Shown: positions 1-13,667 of the stretch, piece by piece
How the letters are laid out: every line of letters starts with the position of its first letter
Numbering within the stretch: the stretch's first letter is position 1
NCBI RefSeq assembly: GCF_000283155.1
Contig: NW_004454282.1
Location: 1,225,661 to 1,289,660 of the forward strand
DNA: 64,000 nucleotides
Direction of reading: 5' to 3'
DNA from: Ceratotherium simum simum
Lineage: Eukaryota > Chordata > Mammalia > Perissodactyla > Rhinocerotidae
Made by a program: the position numbers and the translations under genes
Notes under the pieces: model-generated
What the model was told of the DNA's origin: nothing
The model's input: the letters and a program-made list of their open reading frames with translations, nothing else
Databases searched by the model: none

Positions 1-1467
1 TGCTTAACTTTGTATCTTCCTATGTTCTCTAAAAATGTATCAAAAATCCAGCAGTGCTTTTGTAGCAGCACTGAGGACTGAAGATTAGTCACTCTCTTCT
101 CAGGAAAAGTAAATCATTACTTTATATCTACTTCTTATATTTATGTTGTTTACCATTGTGCATGTATTATAAAACCCACAAATCAATGCTCTCAGCAGGC
201 AAAGCTGTTCAAACCTGCAGAATGTCTTGTTTTGTAGTAGGTCTTTGACAAACTAGTATCTGCCTGCCCCGAATTCTGTTTTCTGAGAGACGGTGGTGTG
301 GGCATCTGGTGTCTGTGATTGATCTCTGAGTGACTTGTACTTTATCAAAGAGCAGGTATGATTTCCCATGTATCTGATTAACCTTCTCTGTAAGATTGCC
401 ATCATCTCTGTAATGCCAGCGGATTATTCTGTGCTTGGAAAGATGGATATCAGCTCCTCTTAATCAATAGCCTACAAAAGGTGTCACCTGGCTCTGCGTC
501 TGGTTATCTATAACGTCCAATGGAAAGGGTGCTGTCATTTGTCAAATAACTTGATTTAATTTAAAGCACCTAGGAAGTGAAGTTGCCTTTATTTTAAAAA
601 CAGTATGCAAAACAATACGTCAGGTTAGTAAAATGCAAGCTTGTTTTCTCTTAGAAAGAGAGGATACCAAGGGGGTGAGAAATCCCCTTATCCATCTCCA
701 TTATGCAGGACTGGCTTGGTAACACATATGTTGGCATCAAGATTCTGTGCCAGCATACCAAAATGGGAGCAATGATGAAGTATTGCCAGGCTATCATGTA
801 ATTTTTCATCCAAATCAGAATTAACAGGGTGCTATTGATAGACTGGGACAACAGAGATAAACCAGGACTGTCCTGGGCAAGCAAGGACTTATGGCCACTC
901 TTAAGTCATACCACTGTAACATAGAGTAACTGGGACGTTTGGGGTTGGCATTGTTTCTGTGGTGTACTCCTCCTCTGGATTCTCTGAGGAAAGTCCTTTG
1001 GGATATAAATTAACCATCACTTGTTATTCAGCCATGTAGGGAAAGAGTACTTACATTATTTGAGATAATGGCTCCTACTAGGAGAGGAGAGCTGTTAATT
1101 CTTGGGAAGGATAATCTTACATCAAGTTCAGACAGTTTTCCATCCACGCTAAGATCTTTTCTCATTGTCAGTTTAGGGGAAATGCTAATGCCTCATACAA
1201 AATCTCCACTTGGAGATGTAGTGAGTCAAGCAGAAAACTGCTGTTCTCCTAAATGAACGTTAGGTAACAGAATGAGAAATCTGTCAGACAACATTTTACC
1301 TACATAGATCCACCAAAGAAAACAGACAAATCAGAGTTGAATTTTTTGAGACTCAGTAACAGCAGGCCAAAGAAGCAGGGGTTATGTTGAGAAAACTTTA
1401 GGAATCTAATATAAAGGTTGACAGTATCCCCAACTCATTCAGTATGATGGGGAGGATTAAAATATGT

Positions 1468-1660
1468 AGCACAATGGACTCCCTAGTGTGGGCTTTGAAA
1501 CCTCCCTTCAAATCCTGATTCTACCACTTCCTCTCTAAGCTTCTGATTCTGCCTTTGTAAAATGAAAATAGTAACCATTTCTCCGAGTTGTTATGAGTCT
1601 TAAGTGAGGTGGCATTACGCAGAGCACTTAGCATGTGACCTGACATGTACAGATGCTCTG
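1468..1660 (+). repeat. MIR SINE relic
   Basis: 'Cctgattctaccacttcc', 'tttgtaaaatgaaaatagtaacc', 'agagcacttagcatg'. Confidence 0.7.
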
Positions 1661-1849
1661 CAAAATGGTAGGTCTTTTCCCTTCTAGAGGAACTAGCTAT
1701 GCTGTCGTAATTAAGAAGCCACAGATCCAGGTTAAAATTCCCCCTCTGCTACTTACTAATTGTGTAAACTTTCTGAGCCCCAGTTTCCTTGTCTTTGAAA
1801 TAGGGATAAAATGTCCACCTGACAATACTTTGTTTTCTCAGTTTTAATT

Positions 1850-3060
1850 TTCCCCCACAGTTTATTGGGACAAAGAATAAAGAATGAAATAGTTCTAAAG
1901 GACTTAGTATGAGAAACATAAGCTCTCCTGCTCCCTTTTTTCTCTTTCCTAGAGGCAACCACTTTCAACTCTTTAGGCTTTTTTTTTTTTTTTTTGGTTT
2001 GATTTTGTATTGATTTTCTTATCTTTAAATAACACATCTATATTATTATCTCTTGATTCTTCCATTTTAGGGATTATCTATTGACTTCTTATTATAGAAA
2101 ATGAGTTTTTAGCTCTCTTTCACATGCCCCTACCCAAATAGTACCCTTCTTATTTCCTATCCTCCTAATATAAATAAATCATAATTCTGGTTAGATTATT
2201 AACCCACGATTACATAATTGTGACTATGCAGTGCTATTTCCAAGTAAGCAATGGAACAAAGCATGATTACTTTTCTTTTTTGGCACATCTTTTTTATTTC
2301 CCTGCTATCTTTTTGTTCATTTACTTAGTTTCTAGATACATATCACTAATTCAAACCCCAAACTTTTGGCCAGTTTTCAAAACTTTTTGAAATATGATTA
2401 GACCCAGACTATAAAATATCCTTCTAGAATGTTTCTTCACCATCCTCCTGGGAATTCCTATCATCTCTTTTTTATTTTTGGATCACCTATTTCCTGGATC
2501 TTGTGTATTCCTTCAGTTTTTGAAGCATATCCAGCAGTGGCTTCCTGAAAAGCATCTTGCTTCTCTTCAAGCTTCTTTCTGTTACTCTCACACGATGATA
2601 GTTTGGCTAGGAATAGAATTCTAGTATAGAAATAATTTTCCTTCTGAATTTTGAAGGTATAGATCCATTATCTTCCAAATTCCAGCACTGCTATTGAGAA
2701 GTCTGAAGCCATTCTAATTTCTGTTCCTTTGCATGTGACCTATTTTTGGTTTTGTTTCTCTCTCTCTCTCTCGACACTTGTAGCCTATTCTCTTCATCTC
2801 CATTGTTCTGAAATGTCACAATATTGTGATTTACTGTGGAATCTAATTTTCTCTTTTCTGGTTGATACTTAATAGACATGTTTAATTTGGAAACTTATGT
2901 CCTCCTGTTCTGGGAAATTGGGGGTACTATTTTGTTGAGAATTTATTTCTCTCTTGTCTTCTACCTGTTCTCTTTATTGAGAGTGGTCCTGTAATTTTCT
3001 CTTTCATTTCATCTCTTTGTGTGTTTGCTCTGTCCTCCAGAAACTTTCCTCAGATTTCTC
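1850..3060. mobile_element. Old L1-like LINE remnant (probable)
   Basis: Phrases such as 'ggctaggaatagaattctagtatagaaataattttccttctg', 'agaagtctgaagccattctaat' and 'ttctgggaaattgggggtac' follow the classic mammalian L1M-type 3' region. 'Agaggcaaccactttcaactc' at about 1952 suggests it begins earlier. Subfamily and orientation are not assigned. Confidence 0.55.
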
Positions 3061-5919
3061 TTCCAACTACTTTTCATCTGTGCCATTGCGAGGCAAACAA
3101 AGGCAAATGGCCAGGCTTCTCACACATCATACCTACTGCAGCAGCATTTTCAGGAAGAACTTCTTGGAGACATAAGCAGTAGGAGGAATACAAGTCCCCC
3201 ATTGTCCGTGGCATTCTAGGGTAACCCCCAAAGATCTAGTAAGCTGATCATCAGATGACAAAATGGGGTGCTGAACCTTAGGCTATAGGGTTTCAGACTG
3301 CATGATTATGGAAGCACAGCTTCTTTCCTAGCATGATCTGTAGACTAGACGCCACGCTTGTGGTTGCTAGTGTGTGGGCAAGTGGCAGGAACAACACCTC
3401 AGTGTTCACGATTGGGGAAGCACTACCCCTTTCCCGGGTGCTAGATGCCAAGTGTTAGAGTTGACTGGACTTGATTGCCTTAAACACTGGGCCGTGGCTA
3501 GTTTCCATGGAGCAGTACAGAAAGCCTCCTCCTTTTCTGGAGGCCAGCCCACAGGAGATTAGTCTTAGACAAGTTAACCTTTACCTCTCAATTATCATAG
3601 CTTAAATTTCTAGGAACTTTCTTTTAGTCTCTGAATGTTTCTTATTTATAACATCCCTTTTTTGTTTTAGTCTCTGAATGTTCCTTATTTAGAGTACTGT
3701 TTTCTTGTCTATGTATGAATTTAATGTCTTATTTCTCTGAAAATATTAATGATAGATTTTCTTTACTTGCTTTAGACTTGATCTTTTATGTTAGAAGCTG
3801 TCCTCAGATGTCTAGTGATTCTTAGTTGTTGGCTCATATTGAAGAGTGAGGCACTAAAAAGCTAACTTGAAGCCATGAACCTGTGGGTGAAGTGTATTGA
3901 CTGTGAATTCAATATGTCTGAACCATTTCCTTGATGACCGCCTCCCACCCCATGTCACTATTTTTAGGTTTTTCCTTTGGGCTTGATCACAGTCCCTAGA
4001 GAAAGAGTATTTGGTCTCCTTGGAGGACAGACATCTGGCTGCCAGTGTGCTGGGAGCCATATTGAGGAAGGGAGCTGGGAATCTCAGCATTCATGATATA
4101 AACATTCACAAAATACATACTCTCAATTGAATCTGGTGTCCCCTGGCCCAGAGACCTTCCTCTGTTATCTGCTGAGAGAGTAAACTCCCAGCATACTTCT
4201 GGGGTAAGGAGGGTTACTTCTGGCTATGTAGAATAAGGGAGAGTGTCTGGAGACTTAACTGATTCTAAACAACATTCATCCAGTGCTCCATTCAGCAGTA
4301 CCTGATGCCACCAATTCCTGAATCTTTGGGGGATATTCTAAAGAGTAAGTCAGTCTGCTTCTTGTTTTCCCCCATTGCCAGCTTAGGATTCAGGGCTTCT
4401 TGTTCATTAACTGTCCAGTTACTTCTAAACACCCCCAGTTTTAATGGTTATGCCTCCCAACCATTCTCTCTATCCTATAAGCTTATGCCTTTTTTCAAAA
4501 GAAAAAATCCCTGTGGTACTGTTTCACGAGGTTTTAGAGAGTTCCCAGAATTCTATTAGAGTTATTATGAAGAGGAAATGAGATAATTTATGGAAAGAAG
4601 CTAGCACAGTGTCTGACACATAATCATAGTGATTATTTTTGTTGCTTTTTTTTTATTCTATTCTTGTAAAGTCATCCTCGTATGTAAATTATTTTTGGCC
4701 AGCTCTATATAGCCAAATAGCATAGAAAGGGAAGGCCCTGTGAAATCATGACCTATGTAATTTATCTGATTTATTCTGGTCCCACTTGCCACTGTTTTTA
4801 GGTTATCTATATAACCATGATCATTTAGACTGAGCCTGTAAAAGAAACAGGGTTGAGTGTATATGACACCCAGACACTAACGCAATGAGGATTCTAAGTC
4901 TATGCTTAGCATCAAGTAAGTAGACTGCTGTATTGGAATCCAGATCTCTTAATTACTGGTAGATTCCACTGACTCCTATTGAAGAACGGATTGCTCGTCA
5001 GTAGTTTGGTACCCCACCTCCCACATGTGTATCACTTGTACAACGTGAAGCAGTATGCCTCGGGGTGACGCTGTGAGGTCAGCAATCCTACAGCATCTGT
5101 AGGAATTTGTGCTGTGATGCTCCCAAAAGTAACTCTTAGTCCTTGTGTGATTTCTGGCCTCTGGAGAATTATAAAATAGAAGACAAGAGGGGAAAACAAA
5201 GGTTTAAAAAGATTCCATGTTTTAAAGCCAAAGACCACTCAGCTAAGCTTTGTTCAGACCTTTCATGTCCCTTGATGAAGTATATTTTTGGCCATGCCCC
5301 ATAAACTATTCAAATAATCCATTAAGATAGCTGTAGAAATCAGCATAGCAAACTATCAGTGAGCTAGTTTAGTTATTCACCGGTTATTAATCTTCTCAGC
5401 TCAGGGTCATATTGTCCTGTCTTCAGCATTTTTCACAGTGTCTGATGATGTCCAGAGAGTTAATGGAGGTCCTGGGATGTGGCTACAACAAGCATGATAA
5501 TCTCTTGATGTCATTCTGGGGATCGTCTTCAAGCTTGGTGTATTGCCCGGGCAAATGAGGAAGAAAGCACCTGTTCTGTTTCTCTGGATATTTGTACACT
5601 GTTCTGGCAAAGAAATGTCTATGTACAATGATAATTTCCTTATGATACTTTCACTAGCAGCAAATTGTTTTGAGCATCTGTTACCATTTTTAGTAGCTGT
5701 CAATTTCATTTTTTTCTTCGTCTTCCTTATAAAGTTGAGGCAGATTTTGTCATTACTTAGAGACCCACAATATTTCTTTGGAGATTTATATGAACATTTT
5801 TCTCTAACTAAAATTTTCGCTCCCCTTCCCCAATCTCTGCGTATTTGGGAAAGCTGTTTTTCTTTTAAAGTCCCTGCATTTACAACACATAGACCCAGGC
5901 ACAAATGAGCTCAGTGATG

Positions 5920-5960
5920 ACAATGGTGATGACGACGATGATGATGATGATAATGATGAT
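5920..5960. repeat. (GAT)n trinucleotide microsatellite
   Basis: ggtgatgacgacgatgatga followed by more gat/aat units. Confidence 0.9.
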
Positions 5961-6155
5961 ACTTAACTGGCATCAAACACTTAAAATATTCTAGTTGTGT
6001 TACATGCAGCCATAAGAGTATTACAAGTTAAGAAACAAATTAACTGACTTACAAGTCAAGTGACCTACCCATAATCAATTAGTAGCTGGTAGAGCTAAAG
6101 TCTGCATCCAGCTATTTCTGACTCCACAGCTCAGTTTCTTAACCACTTCTAGTCT
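5960..6155 (-). repeat. MIR SINE relic
   Basis: 'Caagtcaagtgacctaccc', 'agtagctggtagagc', 'cagtttcttaaccact'. Confidence 0.6.
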
Positions 6156-6359
6156 GTAATAGCAGCTTTCGACCTAGAATCTGCACCTCCTTGCTATCAG
6201 AGTCTAGATAGCAGTTTTCAGTTGGGCTATGTGTGGTACAGATATCTATCTTTACACCTGAAAGAGGTTCTTTTACTTAGGATTTCTGTCTTCAACAAAA
6301 ATATCAGTTGAGATCAGGTGGGGCATTGTTGGCCATTGTAAGGATTTGGGCATGCTTCT

Positions 6360-6579
6360 TTTTTTTTTTTAAAGATTTTTTATTTATTTATTTATTTTTT
6401 TCCCCCAAAGCCCCAGTAGATAGTCGCATGTCATAGCTGCACATCCCTCCAGTTGCTGTATGTGGGACTCAGCCTCAGGATGGACGGAGAAGCGGTGCCT
6501 CGGTGCGCGCCCGGGATCCGAACCCGGGCCGCCAGCATCGGAGCGCGTGCACTTAACCACCAAGCCACGGGCCAGCCCC
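6360..6579 (-). mobile_element. ERE SINE (type with 'ctatctactggggctttgg' tail), full length
   Basis: A tRNA-derived SINE in reverse orientation. The T-run at its left is the poly-A tail, and the head ends at ccagcccc. On its own strand it shows the ERE head (ggggctggcccgtggc, ggttaagtgcacgcgctcc) and a B-box-like ggttcggatcc. A perfect 13-bp target-site duplication, tgggcatgcttct, flanks it at 6347-6359 and 6580-6592. Confidence 0.95.
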
Positions 6580-6635
6580 TGGGCATGCTTCTGAATGAAA
6601 TGTGGAGGCATCTTTGTTTCTGCTAGATTCATAGT

Positions 6636-6860
6636 CGTAGCTAACATTTATTATGTGGCAAGCTGTATTTTCAAAACTTTATATCAATTTACTCATTTAT
6701 CCTCAAAGTATGAGGTATATGTATTATTCCCATTAAATCTGGGGAAACTGAGGCACTGAGAAATGTGATGACTTCCCTAGGATCAACACAATCAGTAAGT
6801 GGTTGGTTGATGTAGAATTAAAACTCAGGAAGTCCAGCTCCACTGTCCACATTTTTAATC
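6636..6860 (-). repeat. MIR SINE relic
   Basis: 'Tagctaacatttattatgtgg', 'ttactcatttatcctcaaag', 'ggggaaactgaggcactgag', ending in 'gtccagctccactgtcca'. It lies 44 bp from the ERE at 6360. Confidence 0.8.
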
Positions 6861-7364
6861 CCTAAACAAAACCACCTGTCATTTCAGGAGTCTGATTTTC
6901 CAGTGTATAATAGTTTGAAATAATTTTTTTTAAATATAGAAATGTTTTAAATCCACATAGTTTTTGTATTTTTGCCTCCTCTTGAGCTGAGCCTTCACTT
7001 ACGGAGCTGGATTCCACAAATAACCAAGACCTTTGGGAGCATTTGACAATAAAATCTGATGATTCCTTTTTGGCTTTCCCAGAGCTGCTTCTTGCCACTC
7101 TTCTCTTGAATCCTTGTCTCACCTCATCACACTGGGCTCCATTGGATTCCCATTTTTCCTCCTCCTTCTTATGTCTTGACTCCTGCAAGTACCTCTGGTT
7201 CCAACACATCATGTCACATTCTATCAGAGTAAAAAGAGAATTAGGCATAGATCATTTATACCTAAACATTGGCAGCCACCCAAATGCCTCTTTGACAATG
7301 AATTAAAGTGAGCAGTGAGCTGCCGTCATATTGGAATGGAAATCAGTAACTTATATGAGAAAGG

Positions 7365-7530
7365 GCTTTCCAGTCAACCAGACCTGGGGTTGGAGACCTA
7401 TTTTCTCCCTCTAATTAGGTCTGTGGCCTTGGGGAATTAGGTCTGTGGTCTTAGCCACCTTAAGGGAGTCTCGGGTTCATTGTCTATTAAATGGTGATAA
7501 TAATGATACCTGTATCATCGAGAATGAAGG
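7365..7530 (+). repeat. MIR SINE relic with internal 22-bp duplication
   Basis: 'Aattaggtctgtggccttgggg' is followed at once by 'aattaggtctgtggtctt'; then 'gttcattgtctattaaatggtgataataatgatacctg'. Confidence 0.65.
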
Positions 7531-7540
7531 TTAACTGCTA

Positions 7541-7680
7541 GTGATTCATTCATTCTACAGATATTTATTGTGCACCTATTGTGTCAGTAGCTATGCTATG
7601 TGTAAGATGTGTGTGCTGAACATGACAGACATGTTCTCTGCCCTTATGATGCTTATATTTTAGTGAGGTCATAAATGTAG
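7541..7680 (-). repeat. L2 LINE relic (3' end)
   Basis: 'Attcattctacagatatttattgtgcacctattgtg', 'gacatgttctctgcccttatgatgcttatatttta'. Confidence 0.65.
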
Positions 7681-8629
7681 GTAATTTAGCACAGATCCTG
7701 GCGTATGGTAAACATATACTATACATAAGCTGCTGTGATGATAATGATGATGGTGTTCAATGACAGTGATGGTGGCCTCCATGGTATCATCACCATTTCA
7801 CAAGAACCTGAAATGATAATTCCAGTTCACAGGACCTAGGCATCAATAGGAAATCTACTTGATCTCTTTTTTTTCTCCTTATATAAAGGATCTACTAGGT
7901 AACCACAAAACAAAATGGAAAATGTTTAAAAAACAGGTTACTTGACCACCTTGATAAATATACTGCAACCTTAACTCTTGGTTAGAGTAGTAAAGGTAAG
8001 CATTTTAACAGTGTCTTTTAAATCACTCACGTTAAATCTTCTGATGACAGGTTTCCAAAAATCGTAAATAAATGTAACCTCTTCCAGCACCAAGGGGAAT
8101 GGTCATCATCATCATTAGCAAACAGCAGTGTTATCTTTTTTTATCACTCAACTCTATAAATGCTGCATTTTCTCTATTCATATTTTACCTCCTTTTCTAA
8201 CCAGTGGTTTAGTGATTCTTTTTGAATTTGCCACCTTTCTCATCAGTTTCACAATTACTCCTCCTCCTGGGTAATTTTCCAGTGACATCCTTTCCTTTTG
8301 GAATGTGCATTTATGCAGTCCTCTAACTTGAGAGGCTAGGATATTGTTGGTGCATGAAGTGTCTTTGGTGTCTTTGGTTTAGCTGCTAGCTTGAAGCATC
8401 TACCAATCAAACATAAACTGCTGTACTTGAGCATTCATGCTTGAACCAGAAATTACTTTGTCATCTTCACTGGCTTTTATTAAGCAGCCAACAGCTGTCT
8501 TGGAACTGTGACTTACTACAGTGAGCTCTTTCCCTTAGAATGTCACCCTCTTCTTATCCTCAAAATAAGTCTCTCCTTTTCCTTTTTTTCCCAAGGAAAT
8601 CTTCAGCATCAATAGTAACAGTAATAGTA

Positions 8630-8825
8630 TCTCACACTAGGGTAGCACTTTATGGTTTATGAAGCATGCTAAAATCCATTAACCCAGTTTGAATTTCATA
8701 GTCATCCTGGGATGCCAAATACCATCACTTCCAAATTACAGATGAGAAAACTATAGCTCAGAGATGTCAAATGACTTCTTGGTGGTTACATGCCTAATCA
8801 GAGCTATATGGACAAACCTGGAAAC
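8630..8825 (-). repeat. MIR SINE relic
   Basis: 'Gggtagcactttatggtttatgaagc', 'aaattacagatgagaaaactatagctcagag'. Confidence 0.65.
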
Positions 8826-11823
8826 TTGGTTTTTAAGACACTAAATAGAGTATTTTATACATTTCATCAGGCTGACATTTTTAGCAAAACCTTGTTGACA
8901 TCAAAGCATCACTAAAAGAAAATCTTTTACACCATGAGAAATAACTCCCAGTTACCATTTCTGAGACGAGCTCTGGGCCTGGGCTTATTTCCAGTGAACT
9001 GAGTATCCAGCTTATTTCTGATCCTCCAGTGTTGTTCGGGAGCCTCCACCTCTGGGAAACAATGGCAAGGTGTTCTACTGGCCCCTTGTTCACACAACAA
9101 TTGCACAAGTGAACATTGTTCGCTATGTGAATGGTGCTCTCTGGAGTTGAGCAAAGTAGCAGGTCCTTGTATAGTAGCCAAATGCAAGACAATATCTCTG
9201 AGCCTGTTTGCTTCTCTACCTAATGCAGAAACAACTCCCAGTGGGGTGTATCTTAAGGTACAGGAGAGTTATGGAAAGGGATGAGAAACCGCTTAGAAAC
9301 TGTGGAATGATCAACAATGCAAAGGGCCATGAGCCTTGTATATCTTGCCTGCTTGAACAAATGAATGAATTGATTTTTCTTCCATATCTCTCTGTGAGTT
9401 TTGGTCTATTTTATGCTGCAGCAATTTGCAAAAACTCTGTTCACTCTTTTGCACCGCAGCCCAGAGAGACACCCTAGGGACTGGGCGTGAGTTATGCAAA
9501 TAATGTGTACGTAGTTGTTATACCCTAGGCTGAGGTGTTGCCTCACTATCTTCGCTACCAATAGTGAGCTGTTAGATTCTAATGGATAATCTAGGAAGTG
9601 AGTACATTTCCTGTAAAGTTTAAAAAGATTTACTGAGGAACAGACATTTGGATACATACACACACATCCCCTCCCCAGAAGTTTTTGTTTGTTTCTTTTA
9701 ATTCAAGTAACTAACATGTTTCTGAAATGAGGAAGTAGTTAATTTTTTTTCAGTTAACCAAGATCTGCCTGGCCATAAAGCTATTTCTCTTTTTGCCCTT
9801 AATAAATCTCTTTCCAAAGTGTCTGACCAATTTTTACTGCTGTTACTCAATATTTTTAGAGAATATTAGCACTGCAGTGTTTTACATAATCATCGTGGCC
9901 AAACACAAATTGTCATTGTAGAAGACATTCTAGAAGTCAATGAAGATGTAGAAAATGTGGGACTTTGAGTCAAACCAGAACTTTGACTTAAATTCCACCT
10001 TTAGGTGGAAGTAGCAAGATGCAACTTACCTGTCAATGATTGTATTTACAAAGATGCAGCTTGTCCAACAAAGATTTTCTGTTTTAATATCCTAAAAACC
10101 ACAAAATGGAATGTTGGTCCACAAAAGACTGCCTTTTCACTTTCCAAAGATTCTTTTGTGGCTCTGTGCCTTCCTCGTGGTGCGAGCGTCCTTTACTCAG
10201 TGTGGGATCAGTTCGGTGTTTGTGGAGCAGGGAACTCTGCTGCTCTCTGCCTGTGCCTTTCTTGCTCTTCTTCTCTGCTCTCCTTTTCTCCATCTCCCTG
10301 CTTTCCCATGGTCTCTCATCTTCACTGTCCTCTCTACATAGATTAGATCTGTTTTAAATTATGTGACATATCTTGAGATTTTTATGTCCCCTGTACCTAA
10401 TTTAAAAGGCATGAAAAATTGTAAACATCTCTCTGAAAATAAACTAAATTAAGTTGCTTTTTACTTCTCTGACCCTCAGATGATCTCTTTTTCTCTTTGG
10501 GTCAGCAACTCGCAATAGAAAGAAAAGTTTCCCTATCTCTGGTGTGGAAGACTAGACTAAATGTGCAGTGACCCTCAAATCTACCCCAGAAAGTAGTTCT
10601 TCCCTACAAGAGTGTGCTTTCCAACGATTTGCCTCTTTCTCCTCAAAATGAAGAACAGTAACAAAATCTTAATTGAGGACTCTCCTAATTTTCATTCTCC
10701 TTCCTGTAAGTTTCATTGTGTATACAGATCACACTCTGAAGCAGGTAATGCAACAGGAAGCAGAATCTCTTTTAGTTAGCTAAACTCGTGACGTCTTACC
10801 TGTCGTGCACACAAAAGGAGCATTTCATCAATTGCAGGGGCCCAGGAACTATGAATAGTTGTCTGTCCTGAAGGGTTTCAGGGAAAAGTTCACTTAGAAT
10901 TATAGAAAAGCCCCTAGACAAGCTAGTCAGTAGTGGCCCTGGCTGCTGGAGTGGGTGAGGTTGGTTGATTTTGTTTTGCAGAAAGCTTTATAATTCAATC
11001 CTTCCTGCATCAAATAAAGGGAGGGTAGCTAATAATGTCCACCAAGATAGTGATACCCTCTGTTTTAAGCTTCATATGCTCCACAGTGACCTTTTCTCAA
11101 ATCTATAAGCAAACAAAGAAATACTGCTTTAGAATATGAGAATTATTGCCTCTTTCCCAAGATGCAGATCCTTAAACTGAGGAATTTGAAAACATGTAGA
11201 AAATTGCTGACAGGAGCAGGATGAACAGAAAAGAGGGAGGCTTTCTCCTTCTGCTAAGGTTTCAGCACCACCTGCTGACCAGACATTAATCCTTCCCCAT
11301 GTAGGAAGCTGCATGGATGGGCACTTGGTGGTTACTTTGTACGTAAAGACAATGGAGGCATTGTCTGTGGAATTCATTGACCTTCCCTCAAGGTGTGCAT
11401 TTCATTTCTTTTGTAATTTAGGTAAATATTCTCTTACCTGGTATCAGTAGATGTAGCCAGATGCCCATCAAGTACAATAATATATTCCTTTAATCAGCAA
11501 AGACTATATTATGCCATTCTTAGGCATTGTCTATGATGGAATTTACTTTGTTTCACTGACACTAATGAGATTTCTTTGGGACTCTTTTGCCCAGTGACTC
11601 ATAAGGGAGAGTTACTCAGGTGTAGTAGCTAAAAGAAATAAGCCTGTAATCCCTTCTTCTCAAACAGAAAGATTTCTAATTATTATTTGATGAAAACGTT
11701 TCTCCGTGGTTAAAAGATATCTGTGGTTCCCATTTATCATTCTTTTTGTCTTCCAACCCAGTCACAAAAATGCCATAGAGTAGTAATTTTAATTATATCT
11801 TGACTTGGAGATACAATTTATTT

Positions 11824-11851
11824 AATTTATCAATGAGAACATTGATAAATT
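11824..11851. repeat. Perfect inverted repeat, 12-bp arms
   Basis: aatttatcaatg, loop agaa, cattgataaatt. A third copy of tttatcaatg follows at 11852-11861. AT-rich and probably incidental, though it could form a hairpin. Confidence 0.9.
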
Positions 11852-13422
11852 TTTATCAATGTTTTCTTTTCCAAGAGTCTGTTTAGATCATTTCTTTTAA
11901 ATCATGAAGAAAGCTTCACAAAGAAAATGTGAGAAGGTAAATTTAGCACACCCCCTTACCCCCTCTGTTGTTGCTTGCTACTTTGCTTGAGGAGTATTCT
12001 TATTCATAGTGGAAGCTTAGGCACCTGCAGAAGATTCTTTCCATTTGGAAAGACATCCCAGCTGAGAAACCCTGCTACTAAAACATGGCACAAATCCAAA
12101 ACCAGAAGGTTTGCTTTCCCTGGTAGCAGGTAAAAATAAGCAAATGAGCTGACCATGAATGATTTTAAGACCAATTATAACTTGCTGTTGAAAAACAAAA
12201 CAAGACAAAACAAAAACTACTTATTAATAGTTGTAACTGACTATTGGAGACCTGAAAGGCATCCGAGAGCATTTGGGTGTCATTAGAGCCATTTTCATAA
12301 TTAAATAGGTGCTTTCTGCTACACATTTTGACCAGGCAAATCTAATAACTCTGATTATCATTTGGCTGCTTGTTTCCCAAGTACCTGTTCTTGGCCACTC
12401 TCAATTGGCTTGTGCATAGCGGTTTCCATTTGTGGCACTCAAGCTTATTAAACAGCTCTGCTTTGTGTTTTTTCCCTAGTCCTTGAAAATAGATCGGTAA
12501 GCATTCTGCTCAGGGGTGATTTGTAAATTGCTTTACAAAGGGCTCCAGTTTGTGCTCAATCCGACTGGGGTCAGAATTTGCCTTGTGTTTTCTTCCGATG
12601 TCATTTGTCAAGTTGCACAAGTTGTTCAAAGAACCAGGTCACAATACTACGTGGCAGTGCTTCGTGGCGTGAATCGATTAAAAACCTTGACACGTGAAAG
12701 TGCCCTACACCGTTGCTGTGGTTTCTCCGCTACCTAAAAAGGGCAGATTTCCTTGTCTTTAGCCAAGATAAAATCATTGGTTTTTTTCAACTGGTTCTTC
12801 TTCCCTTCTTCAAACAACAAAGTCATATATTAATTGTGTTACCAAAAAGAGAGATAAGATAAAGAGAAAAATAGCCTATGTTTGTTTAAAAATTTTTTAA
12901 ATTCTCAATTCACAGGCATAGCTACTCAAGAGAAAACAAATCCTAGTGAAAAGTGAATGTCTAAAAGAAAACAAATGTCGGGGATTTCCAAAACAGTAAT
13001 AATTATAACTAAAATAAAGGCGTGGAAACAAATGCCAAATACATATATGCCTGATATTATCTAGAAGATGATAGATTGAATATATCTTATTTCATCAGGA
13101 TATTTATATAATGATAAATAATGGAAAGCACTTCCTTAAAGTAGAATGTCAACTAGTGTATGTAGAAGGAATGATGGAAATAGAGAGGCACTCACCATTT
13201 GGTAACCATCATGGAGGTGGTTGATTCAGGCAGAAGTCTTCAATGGATCCTAAGGCTGATAGGTGGAGGTTTGATGAGCATCAGAATATTGGTGTAATTT
13301 CGGAATACTTCCCCACAAAAATACTAATCAGTTGTAAGGAGGGAAATGGTAAATATAAGGTGAATAAAACACGCAGATGCCAACATGACCAGGTGATCAG
13401 GATTAAAATGATCAGTGTTGAG

Positions 13423-13667
13423 GGGCCGGCCCGGTGGCACAAGCGGTTAAGTGCGTGCGCTCCGCTGTGGTGGCCCGGGGTTCGCTTGTTCCGATCCCAG
13501 GCGCGCGCCGACGTACTGCTTGGCAAGCCATGCTGTGGCGGCGTCCCATATAAAGTGGAGGACGATGGGCACAGATGTTAGCCCACGGCCAGTCTTCCTC
13601 AGAAGAAAAAAAAAGAGGAGGATTGGCAGATGTTAGCACAGGGCTGATCTCCTCACAAAAAATAAAA
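13423..13667 (+). mobile_element. ERE SINE (type with 'gatgttagc...gggctgatct' tail), full length
   Basis: The head gggccggcccggtggcacaa is followed by a tRNA-like region (ggttaagtgcgtgcgctccg, ggggttcgcttg) and the tail cacagatgttagcccacggcc, then an A-rich end. A perfect 18-bp target-site duplication lies at 13405-13422 and 13668-13685. It has inserted into an older L1-like 3' region. Confidence 0.95.

Noticed and set aside
5407..5908. Overlapping ORFs of 165 codons (minus) and 121 codons (plus)
   Set aside because: Low-complexity residue make-up, no recognisable domain, opposite-strand overlap and location in intron; judged chance ORFs.
6360..6579. tRNA gene (A/B-box-like sequence)
   Set aside because: The tRNA-like part is the head of an ERE SINE, with tail and target-site duplications; the same applies to the other ERE copies.
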